Positions 55,501-64,000 of a stretch of DNA of 64,000 bases are shown piece after piece (the stretch's first letter is position 1; each line of letters opens with the position of its first letter). The notes beneath the pieces are model-generated. The model worked only from the letters and a program-made list of their open reading frames with translations, did no database searches and was not told where the DNA came from. The DNA lies in contig QEYB01001251.1 of assembly GCA_017562135.1 (NCBI GenBank), positions 1-64,000 on the forward strand, written 5' to 3'. The position numbers were made by a program, and so were the translations under genes. Source of the stretch: Dipylidium caninum. Taxonomy: Eukaryota > Platyhelminthes > Cestoda > Cyclophyllidea > Dipylidiidae.

Positions 55501-57470
55501 TCCTCTTCTCCGACCACGGACCCCGGATGGGCGCCGCCAGACTGTCCCTACAGGTAGAGGCAATAGCGTTCGTTTAAACAGTACTAAAATGGTAAAATCT
55601 GGTGGAGATGATATGCCACGTGTGTCGTGTTCCTCTCCAGCCTGTAGTCCACAAGGTCCTCCCTGTGCCTCATAACAAGCTTTAATAGACCAGCAGTGGG
55701 CAGAAGTGTTACACTATCCGCGCTGCTTCCCTTCACACGACCACTCATGTCTGCGACGCTGCGACGGGTCGCCTCATTGGACGCATGTTCCAACCAATCA
55801 CCTCAGGACGCGCCTCAAGGTCACACACTGACAGGACCGGAACAGAGCGGTGGTCGATTACAACGCCACTTCGCCTCTTAATCGGGGTCTTGACATTACT
55901 TTAGCGAGGAGTAGACGCAGGCAGGCAGACAGGGTTCTTTTCTATGATCAGTCTGTTGTAAGCTCAACTTTCGTGTTAGGGCAAGTTGGAAGAGAGGTTG
56001 CCGATGCTCGCCATCCTCCTGCCCCGGAAATTCGTTCATGACTGGCCGGAAGTCGTCCCCGTCCTCCAGTCCAACACTGATCGCGTCTGTTCCCCATTCG
56101 ACCTGCACGCGACCCTGTCGCACCTCCTCACCCGTTCGGCCAATCGGAGCGCTCGAGGTCGCAGCCTCTTCACTCCCCTCCCCCGAACCCGCACATGCCA
56201 AGATGCGGGCGTTGCCCGTCACTGGTGCACTTGTGCGCACTGTATCTCCCTGAGGCCCAGTCTGGCCGGCATTTGGCCGAGTGTGGTGCGGAGGGCGGTC
56301 GAGACCACCTTAGACAAAATCAACGCCGCCACGAGGGTTCTCTTCGCACCCGACGGCGTGAGACTCGTCGACGCCTGCGAACGCCTCGACTTGGACGAGG
56401 TAGGTTAAGGCGTCTAAGAGTTCTTTCAGGTAGCCCTTTAATAAACACCTCTTCCTGTCCTCGGTCCCGATCGTGGACCTCGTCAACGCACTCCACTTCC
56501 GTTGACTAGAAGGCGTCACAGTCGCGTGGAAAACTCTCCCGAGAAGAAGCCCGATGGTTTGGCGGGACAGCAAACACCTCGTTGTTGGTCTCGCCTCCGC
56601 TGACTGCCCCAATCACACTGTTACGTGCGCATATCGTGGCACGTGCACCGCTACCCTGGCCGAGGCTGCTCCGCCTCATCGCCAGTGCCACCCGCTGTTG
56701 TTTACCTTGGGCCCTCGTTATCACACGGAGGCCGGTAACTGGCGTGCCTGGTCGCTGCGACGATCAATTTGGTGTGATGAGGGCCACAAATAAACTTAGT
56801 GGTCTTTTACGGCGGAACACGGAGCCTCGACGACTCTACTACTGCGCGTCACGTATGTGTGACGCTTCATCTGCTCACGTAATGCGGATTCGGGGGAGCA
56901 CGGAGATGAGGTTATAATGCAGATGAGTGGTTTTTTAAACCAGGGAATCAGCTTCCTTCGGCCTCGATCATTACAACTGGCAACTTTGGCACTTTTTTTG
57001 GGCCGCAACTTTTCCACCGCCAGTGTGTCAAATGTGGGATCGGCCAACAGACTTGATTACCTCGGCAGAGAAGGTCTGGAAGACCACAAGGCAGACGAAG
57101 GTCGAGGAGAGGGAGAGAGAGTCTTTAAGAGGGCTAAAGTCTGCACTGCCTCTTTCAGATCATTTCTGCCGAGATCCCCCGGCTCTCGCACGACCTCGTT
57201 CGCTTCCGCGGCACCGCTGACCGGGACGGTCGAGTGCCCCTTTTCGGTGCGACCGACGAGGATTCGGCCGCCTCCCCACTGCGACTGCATTTCCGAGTGA
57301 AGCCCAAAGAGGCGCATTTTGAGGTGCTCCTCCATCGTGACACCGACGGCGGCGCATTTCGGCCGCCCGCCCTGGAGAACATTCGACGTCTGGACGCGTT
57401 TGAGGAGCACGCCAAATGCCTGGACCCGCAAAAATGGAGTCAAGCTCGAAAACTGTGCATCTGTCGATAG
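52549..57470 (+). CDS. DUF229 sulfatase/phosphatase-like type II membrane protein, complete, 4 exons
   Basis: Member of the DUF229 family of alkaline-phosphatase-fold proteins found in insects, nematodes and flatworms; the substrate is unknown. Exons 52549-53636, 55292-55553, 55980-56399 and 57159-57470 join in phase and give 693 residues, usual for the family. The start ATG follows CATTCACC. A signal-anchor helix (FLISSSILMLLLLIFIY) is near residue 12. Family motifs in order: LLLGVDSLSRLAWYRYMPRT, GDGTTSNLLALLTG, NWGTFQYRLQGF, PTHKLLLASLREFF, LFSDHGPRMG, GKLEERLPMLAILLP, PFDLHATLSHLL, LFTPLPRTRTCQDAG followed by HWCTC, and the C-terminal domain ending AKCLDPQKWSQARKL. Asp/Ser of GVDSLSR and Asp/His of SDHG are the likely metal-site residues by analogy with sulfatases. 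Intron 1 carries a dead mariner transposon and three CCAAT boxes. The last exon is the least conserved and rests on phase and position. Confidence 0.93.
53752..53776. other. Short hairpin in DUF229 intron 1
   Basis: CCTACAGG and CCTGTAGG form an 8-bp perfect stem around a 9-base loop. Upstream of the intron CCAAT cluster. Function unknown. Confidence 0.5.
53856..53893 (+). promoter_or_regulatory. Cluster of three CCAAT boxes in DUF229 intron 1
   Basis: CCAAT at 53856-53860, ATTGG at 53864-53868 and CCAAT at 53889-53893. A dense NF-Y-type cluster 220 bases downstream of exon 1 suggests an internal promoter or enhancer (inference). Confidence 0.35.
54185..54847 (+). mobile_element. Decayed mariner-family DNA transposon (truncated transposase)
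   Basis: Relic in intron 1 of the DUF229 gene, same orientation. The N-terminal helix-turn-helix part is visible (LLRHCSLCEFQRGGNAAKAG, at 54200-54260). In another frame comes VESFLNRTVTADGKWIIYKK (54497-54556), which corresponds to the region around the first catalytic Asp. In a third frame there is QWDIRGRMHYEPLKPVGRLN, then SQPLDDLKTAGQEKRP, up to the stop at 54845-54847. The second Asp motif (usually HDNARPH) and the third are missing, and the frame is broken at least twice. At about 660 bases it is half the length of a mariner transposase gene (about 1 kb). Clear terminal inverted repeats were not found. Dead element. Confidence 0.85.
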
Positions 57471-57998
57471 TGTTTGGCCGCTTTTTACACCCCCTTGTGT
57501 ACATGTCTCTTCAAACCCACCGCTCTCAGTTGAATTAGAGAAAAAAATACACGATGATGACGCGAGCAGCTCCGTGCTGCTGTCCGCCTCCGCCTCGTCG
57601 CAGTCCGCAAGCGCCGATTCTGTGGCATTCTCCCCTACTTTGCGGGTGGTGACCGTGGAGACGCCTTCCACACACGTTGGGCAGAAATTTAACTGTTGCC
57701 AAAGGACTAAACGCTCGGCTGACTTGATTTGGCCCCTGAGGGAAGGAGGAGGTGGACGGGAGGGCGGGGCGGGGCGGGGCGGCCACGAATGGGACGAACT
57801 GCCAACTGGCCGCAGGTCCGAATGCCCACGAGAGGCTTTCAACTCTCCCCACCGCATTCGAACTGGCGTTTCATCAAGCGTCCATTTGTCAGCGCTGTTG
57901 CGTGGCTTACCTCGAGAAAATGTTGTTTGGCTTTAATGGGCATCCGGTGTGAGAGGAGGCTGCGGGTAAACAAAGTAGGACACATCGACGGCGAAAAT

Positions 57999-58002
57999 TG
58001 TG

Positions 58003-58033
<31 letters not shown>
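57999..58033. repeat. (TG)n microsatellite
   Basis: Seventeen TG units with one T interruption. Confidence 0.93.
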
Positions 58034-59095
58034 AAATCATTTCGATTCCATGGGCGCGCGTGAGCGAAGACGTCTTCGTCCGAGGCGGCGGCGGCAACCA
58101 GGTGATGCTGCTGAAGCGGCCGCGAGCGCGTCTGCTGGGGGAGGAGGACGGAGTCGGTGGTCGGAGACTGTCGAAGGTGCTCGTGGAGGGGAACACTTCG
58201 GCCGGGATCGCGGCGGTGTCGGTCCAGACGCCGATCGAGCGCGACGTCCGTCCAGAGGCGGCTGTCGGGGCATCGAGGCGAGGCGTTTCAATGCCACGAG
58301 GGCATCGACGAGGAGAGGAGATCAGCTTGTCACCGAGTGCCAATTTTCCCCCAAAATGCGCTAAACGCATGTCAAATCTAATCCGAGCCTGAGGTGGATG
58401 GGGATCGCCACACTCACTCACTTTACATCCTTCTCCTCCTCGGCTCCTCGTCCTCCTTTCCTTTGCTTTGAAGGCCTTTCACCCTGACAGGGACATCGTC
58501 TTCAAAAGGTTGAAGAGCTGAGAATGTTTAGGAGCGAATGAAAAAGACTGAGCGTAAGGTAATTCGAAGGCTGTGCAATCATTGCGCTTTCATTCAGAGC
58601 ATTCGAGTCAATCGCGTGCTATCGCGGAATACATCAGTCTCAGGGTGCGGAGAGGAATGGAACGAGGAGGCGGAGGGAGGAGGAAAAGAAGGAGGAGAAG
58701 ACTGTTTTCCCCGGTTGTATACACAAAACTCACTCTTAGTCCGATCGAGAAGTTGATCAGTTGCAGGACATCACACTGGACTCCGAGGCCGGCGTGGAGG
58801 AGACGGTGTCAGCGGGTTCCATGCCTGGGCGCCAAGATTGTCAAATCGTTAATTCGCTTCCTCTTCTTTCTCCTCCTCTCGTTCCACGGGAAAGTCATGG
58901 CGAGTCAGTTGTCTGCAGACGGCGCTTGGAGAGAGGCAGTGCAAGAGTATTTGCTCGGGGGGCTGAACGTCCCCGCAAGAGGAAAGAATATTTGAGATTT
59001 TTGTTAAAACATGACCTTAGGGAGCAAAATGGGGGTGTAGAAAAGGTGAGGTGAATATGGCGTTGATGGCAAAGGCCATTAGAATGTTTGTTCGT

Positions 59096-59160
59096 TGGAG
59101 GAGGAGTCAGGGAGGAGGAGGGAGGAGGAGGAGGAGGAGGAGGAGGAGGAGGAGGAGGAG
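59096..59160. repeat. (GGA)n microsatellite
   Basis: Imperfect start, then about 14 perfect GGA units. Confidence 0.93.
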
Positions 59161-59328
59161 CGATGATTGCAAAGCTGTGGCAATCACATTAAAGTGAACA
59201 CTCAACAACACCCGTGCGCGCCGTCGTCCGCCCCGACTGTTCGCCTTCCCCGTTGCTCGTCACTCGGTTCCCCTGACCTGCCAACAAAAGTGTCTGTCCA
59301 CACCCGCCACTTGCTTCCTTCCTTCTTT

Positions 59329-59353
59329 CCATCCATCCATCCATCCATCCATC
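59329..59353. repeat. (CCAT)n microsatellite
   Basis: About six CCAT tetramers. Confidence 0.9.
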
Positions 59354-61188
59354 AGTCCATCCGTCGAGCCATTCGCCAACTCGAGCCGTTCGTCGACGTC
59401 TTCGCGTATAAAGTCATCCACCAACTTCGTGTCCCTAAACTCAGCAGTTCACCGAGAATCTTCGTTGAACGTCTGTTTCACCCCGACTCCATTGCCACGC
59501 TCTCTTGGCTTGTGTTCACCCAATTGGTGGCTGCCGACTTCCCCGAAGACACACGGGAAAGGCGCCTTATTTCCTGCTGTCGCCCAAACTCACAGACGAG
59601 TCGCTCAAACACCTCGTGACAGTGACAGTGACAAGTCACCTGCAGTAATGGGAGAGATGCATTCACTTGATGGTCAAGGTAGTTGGAGAGATACCGACGC
59701 GCTTCCCTCGAGTGGTGGTGGTGTGAGAGCGGTTGCTGTCGAGGGATTTTCTCCCCGAAGGGGGAAACCGAATGAGCGAAGGGCCCACCAAAGTGGCAGC
59801 GGGTCTCTCGTTGCTCGCCACCGATTGGCGACCATTTCACCGGAATTTTTCGCATTCCAAATGCGCTTAGGGGAAAATACACTCGAGCACCCATCGCACA
59901 CCCAATTTACACCCGAATAAGTCGTCGATGTGTACAAAAAATATGTAAACACAAATCATTTGCCATCGTATTAAATTTCCACTCAAAACTGTTAAGTGAA
60001 AGAGCTGTTGAAATGACTTTTCTGAGATGGACGGTTATTGGCCGACAAGCATTCATTTCAAATTCTTCTCATCGGCTCCTCCTCCTCCTCCTCCAACGTG
60101 CTCGGTCGGGCCTCTGATCCCATTTGCACTTCGTCGTCGATGTGCGCAAAATAGGCAAACGGACAGACCGGTTAACCACGAAAGCTAAAATTCCTTTTCA
60201 ATCCAACTGAATTTCCTCAGGTGGATGGGAATTGGCGAGAACGCATCCACTGTGTATTCTTTCTCCTCTGCTTCGCCTTCGCCTTCGCCTTCTCCTCTCG
60301 TCCTCGTCCTTCTCTGCCCCTTCAGTCTCCGCCTCCTCCTCCTCCACCCTCGTGCTCCACCCACGTCGACCAACTGGTGGCTCCCCTTGAGGTTCACCGA
60401 CATATTCTCCTGCCGCCACTGCCGCACATTTTCAACATATCGCGGCGCTTGTAGTCGAGAATTCGCGTTTCTCACGGCCAAATGGGCATGCACCCAGCGA
60501 AACCAAAGCAATGCACCCCTCAGATAACGTCAACTCTGCCTCCGCAGGTCTGGACCGACTCAGTCTGATGCTCCTTTTCATATTCCTTAAGGGCACACTT
60601 CAAACGCCCCGTCTCCTCGCTCTTTGTCCCTACTCCAAGACTTACTTTTGCCAACTCGAGGCTCCACCGCTTCCATTCTCCTGGTGTCGCTCGACTTGCC
60701 CGCATACCTTGATTCTCGGAGGTACGACTGATGCTTTGGCTGCCTGTTTCCATGCTCCCCTAGGAGTATAATCCCATTTCTTGTGCAACTGTCTTTTATA
60801 AATCACCAAATACCCCGTAACGCTGCCTGTGATGGTGGTGACGTCCAAATACGGCGATGAAGGTGCTGGTTCTTTTCGCCGTCTCTTCGGGCATCATAAT
60901 GACGTTCCCCTTCCCCCGCCCCCGGCCCCGCCTTTTCCGCCTTCTCCGTCCCAGTTGCCTACAGCCTCGCAGAGAAGAGGGCGGGTTGGAGGCGGTGAGA
61001 GACTGTTGCTGTTGTCCATCCAATTCGGAAGGCCACGGGCCATCGAGAATCCCGTTGAGAGGAATAATAATGCGAACAAACACTTCTACACTCTTCCCGA
61101 TAGATACTGCGCGGGTTGTTGGTTTTTTGTATATAAAAAAACACCGTTACGTAGGTTGTTGGTGTACGAGAATGCGTAAACAGACGTG

Positions 61189-61208
61189 GCGTCACACATG
61201 TGTGACGC
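61189..61208. other. 20-base perfect palindrome with TGACG half-sites
   Basis: GCGTCACACATGTGTGACGC reads the same on both strands. It contains two TGACG (CRE/ATF-type) half-sites and a central CACATGTG E-box. A one-mismatch relative lies at 56847-56866. Confidence 0.7.
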
Positions 61209-62060
61209 GAGGTGGCATTTTGTTACCGAGCGACTGGAGTTCAAGCTGGTCCCTCCGAGAGGTCGAGGACACCGCGACACCCACATTTTTCTGTGTGACC
61301 TGCTCAGTTGTCTTCCTGTTGTTGTCGGGACTCAAATCGTTTAATACTGGTGTTTTTATTCTCGTCAACATTACATGTTGGCGTTCTTCGATGACCGAAG
61401 GAAAAGCGCCCTCCCGAAATGCCCAACGGGCGTTGGGCGCCAGTGGTAAGCAGCGAACGCGGACACCAGTGGAGGAGGAAAAGCCTCAGAATCGCCCATT
61501 CGCCCATTCGCCCATCCGTCCAACCTTCCACCCGCTGCCCCAATTCACTCGCCCATTCATTCGTGAAATCCTCCTTCCACGCACCCTTCACCCAGTCTTT
61601 TCCGCGTTCCGCCACTACCTACTGTCCGTCCGCCCTTGGCTCCACATTTAGTCGGCGAACCGCCGAGCCACTCACCCACTCCACGTCTATTCGACCACGG
61701 AATAGCCAGAATATTTGACAGAATGACAAGGACTTGGGGACGCGGTCCGGCATGGCGGAAAAGGACGGGAGTGTTTGGGATTCACGAGGTGCCCCTCTTC
61801 ACGAGAATGCCTACTTCCTTCGTGGGGCGGGTAAATCAGCAGAAACTGGCCGGGGAAGAAAATCAAAAAAGAGATACGATGATGGGCAGGGAGGAGGCCG
61901 AAGGCTGCAAGAACTGGAAGCCAGCGGAGGGCAAGAAGGCGTTTCACTGGCTAACAACACCTTCATTGCCAGTGAAACGTCTCCGTTGCCGAGGGAATCT
62001 ACTGCGAATCGAGGGTGATGGGGACGCGGGGAGGCCGGGGCGCGTCTGGCGGACAGCGCA

Positions 62061-63738
62061 CTATTCGGGTATCTCGAAGGGGGCGGGCATCTTCGTCTCC
62101 CGCGGCTCCACGTCCCAGATGTCGCGCGCGTACTCGCGAATGGTGCGGTCGGAGGAGAACTTCCACGCGCCTGCAATGTTGGCCAGCATCATCTGCGCCC
62201 AGCGGGTCTCGTCCTGCACGCAAAACAAGGCGACTCGCAGTGAGGTGCGGAGAAGACGACCTGCGACCTTGTTCCCATCTCTAACTTTCAGTTACTACTT
62301 CGCGGATTAAATAATTTGTTGTAGAACCATGCATCACGCCGCCTGCGCCTACTTCACTGCATGGAAGGGTTCCGAAGCCTCCTAACGCGGCGATTGGCTT
62401 TCAAGATGGCCAGTCCAGCGGAGACGAGCGGACTCACCATGTAGGCCGCGTCCACCTCCGCCTGCGCCCGCATGTAGTCGGCGAAGTCGGCGCAGAGCAT
62501 GAAGCGGTCGCCGAACATCATGGTCTTGTAGATGTCCTTGAACAGATCCGGTTGGTCGGGCGAGAAGTAGCCACCGTCGATTTGCGAGAGGACCAGTTCG
62601 AGTTCCGGACAGGCTTTGATGTACTCCTGGGAGTCGTATCTGCCAGGGTGCAAGCGACAAAGTGACTGGGACGCGCCGAGTTTTGGCGAGGGGAAGGAAG
62701 AAGTCGGAGGAGTTCAAAAAGTCGAAGTTTGGGCTTAAATTGTGACTGGGCCGCGTGGAAGGTGGGGAAGGAGAGGGAGTGCCGAGCGGTGAGTTGCGAC
62801 GTACCCTTTGCGATTGAGTTCCTCAACCTGAGCCACAGTCATCCCGAAGATGAACATGTTCTCCCGTCCGCACTCCTCGCACATCTCGATGTTGGCGCCG
62901 TCCATTGTGCCCAGGGTGAGGGCGCCGTTTACCTGAAGACGGAAAAAGCAGGCGGGAGGGAGGGAGGGAGGAGACCGAAATCCCCTTTTCGATGAAACGG
63001 TGGCCATAAGGCAACTCAGCACTCAACATATCCGTATGCGAGACAAAAACACTCTTGGAGAGGAGAGAGAGGACTGCGTCTTTCAAAGTGAGAGCATTTT
63101 CAATTAACTACAACATAAATTTAAAAACTTGTTCCACGGGGATATTTCCCTCCTCCTTCATCTCACCTCACCTCAACTAGACCTGCTCGTCCATTGCCGT
63201 TGCCATGTCCACGTCGACAGTCGTTCTAAATTGGCCTAATCAGAAGGCACTCAACAGCCTCTCCCACCAACCGACCCTCGCTTCGCAACCATCCACTGTT
63301 ACTCCATCCTTCTGCCCTCAACCTCCTCGTCAAACTCTTCGATGCGCCCGCCAACCAGCCTCCTCCCCCCCCTCCGTCTGCCCTCCTCCTCCTCCTCCTC
63401 CTCCTCCTCCTGCTGACAACACCCGTCGCCTCCACCACCACACGCCATCCACACCAACCATACCACGACACACACCAGCGCACCCACCCACCCACATACA
63501 CGCCATCTCTGCTTCTACGGGGGGCCAAGAAGGACGAGGAGGTGAGACAAGACTCGGTCCACTGCCGAGTCGTCGTCCAGTGGGGGGCGAATGCGTCGAA
63601 GGGGCTGTCACTCACCATGAACTTCATATTCCCAGTTCCCGACGCCTCCGTCCCAGCCGTCGAGATCTGCTGCGACAAGTCCGCCGCCGGAAATATCTTC
63701 TCCGCCAACGACACCCGGTAGTTCTCCAAGAACACCAA
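62061..63738 (-). CDS. PYG: Glycogen phosphorylase, C-terminal part (last four exons)
   Basis: Cytosolic PLP enzyme that releases glucose-1-phosphate from glycogen, a main energy store of parasitic flatworms. Exons in transcript order: 63738-63616, 62932-62805, 62639-62438, 62213-62061; phases join and give 201 residues ending at TAG. Peptides match the C-terminal fifth of the roughly 840-residue enzyme: [39 protein letters not shown] (its Lys is the PLP-binding lysine), [54 protein letters not shown]. At the first intron the spliced sequence reads KFM-V-NGAL, with Val where the family usually has Leu or Met. A 683-bp intron with (CCT)n lies between the first two of these exons. The N-terminal four fifths lie beyond 64000. 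Confidence 0.96.
63382..63411. repeat. (CCT)n microsatellite
   Basis: Ten CCT units inside a glycogen phosphorylase intron. Confidence 0.93.
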
Positions 63739-64000
63739 CTACAACAAAGACAACCTCCACACTCACACCACTTCCCTCCACATTGCCAGCCTCATCTCCT
63801 CTCCCACCACTCCACTCCTCCTCCTACCCCCATCTCCTCTCTCCTCTCTCCTCCTCCTACCGCTCCCACTCCCACTCCCACTCCCTCCTTTCACTCGTCC
63901 TCGGACACCGCCGCATCCGCCGACACCGTGAACGGGACAGGCTAGGGGGGGGAGTCGCAGAGGCCCAAGGAGACGGAGGAGTCGAAGGAGACGAACGCTC
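63739..64000. other. Glycogen phosphorylase intron, window edge
   Basis: Pyrimidine-rich on the + strand (CTCC and CACTCC tracts). No exon was recognised before the window ends. Confidence 0.6.

Larger units (their letters stand above)
57471..62060. other. Intergenic region rich in simple repeats, DUF229 gene to glycogen phosphorylase
   Basis: No supported gene. Contents: (TG)n at 57999-58033, (GGA)n at 59096-59160, (CCAT)n at 59329-59353, pyrimidine tracts near 60080 and 60265-60355, and a 20-base perfect palindrome at 61189-61208. Overlapping open frames at 58027-58391 on both strands are GC-driven and not called. The 3' UTR of glycogen phosphorylase must lie just below 62061. Confidence 0.55.

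Noticed and set aside
58027..58391. Overlapping open frames on both strands near 58.1-58.4 kb
   Set aside because: Three frames are open at once because of GC bias; no splice sites or domain choose among them.
59096..59160. CRISPR-like array at the simple repeats
   Set aside because: Pure triplet microsatellites in a eukaryotic genome; no spacers or cas genes.

Overview
This is a eukaryotic, metazoan window. The genes have many exons, GT-AG introns (some tiny) and vertebrate-alignable domains. Two innexins (invertebrate gap-junction proteins) with a flatworm-like N-terminus, a 36-bp intron and a large GC-rich non-coding fraction with triplet microsatellites suggest a flatworm, perhaps a parasitic one such as a cestode. 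The species cannot be fixed from the sequence alone. No prokaryotic features (operons, Shine-Dalgarno sites, CRISPR) are present.

Layout on the + strand unless noted. About 2.3-9.0 kb: C-terminal half of the DNA polymerase epsilon catalytic subunit (POLE), ending in its two zinc/Fe-S modules, with several apparent 1-bp frameshifts. 9.9-18.8 kb: complete seven-exon ZIP11-type zinc transporter (SLC39A11) whose last exon lies beyond a 5.6-kb intron. 16.9-23.0 kb: a large inverted duplication with the last ZIP11 exon inside its left arm. 23.4-25.5 kb: a single-pass leucine-rich-repeat membrane protein. 25.5-35.0 kb: GC-rich sequence with simple repeats and no gene I can support. 35.0-43.6 kb: a forkhead transcription factor of the FOXJ2/3 type in seven exons. 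44.7-46.2 kb: innexin A. 49.3-49.8 kb: a diverged tandem repeat. 50.4-51.8 kb (minus): innexin B, tail-to-tail with innexin A. 52.5-57.5 kb: complete four-exon DUF229 sulfatase-like type II membrane protein with a dead mariner transposon in intron 1. 62.1-63.7 kb (minus): the last four exons of glycogen phosphorylase.

The genes do not form one pathway. They are ordinary housekeeping and developmental loci: replication, zinc transport, adhesion or receptor, transcription, gap junctions, glycogen use. The innexin pair is the clearest local paralog pair; both members keep a mini-intron at the same codon and phase. CCAAT boxes recur just upstream of, or close to, the starts of the ZIP11, LRR, innexin A and DUF229 genes.

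The most unusual signal is the inverted duplication. Its arms differ almost only by 1-bp indels. Together with 1-bp frameshifts in POLE and innexin A, this points to residual indel errors in the assembly, and perhaps to a palindromic assembly artefact. I found no convincing new biological system. Exon boundaries were called by eye from splice sites, reading phase and remembered family sequences; no search was run.
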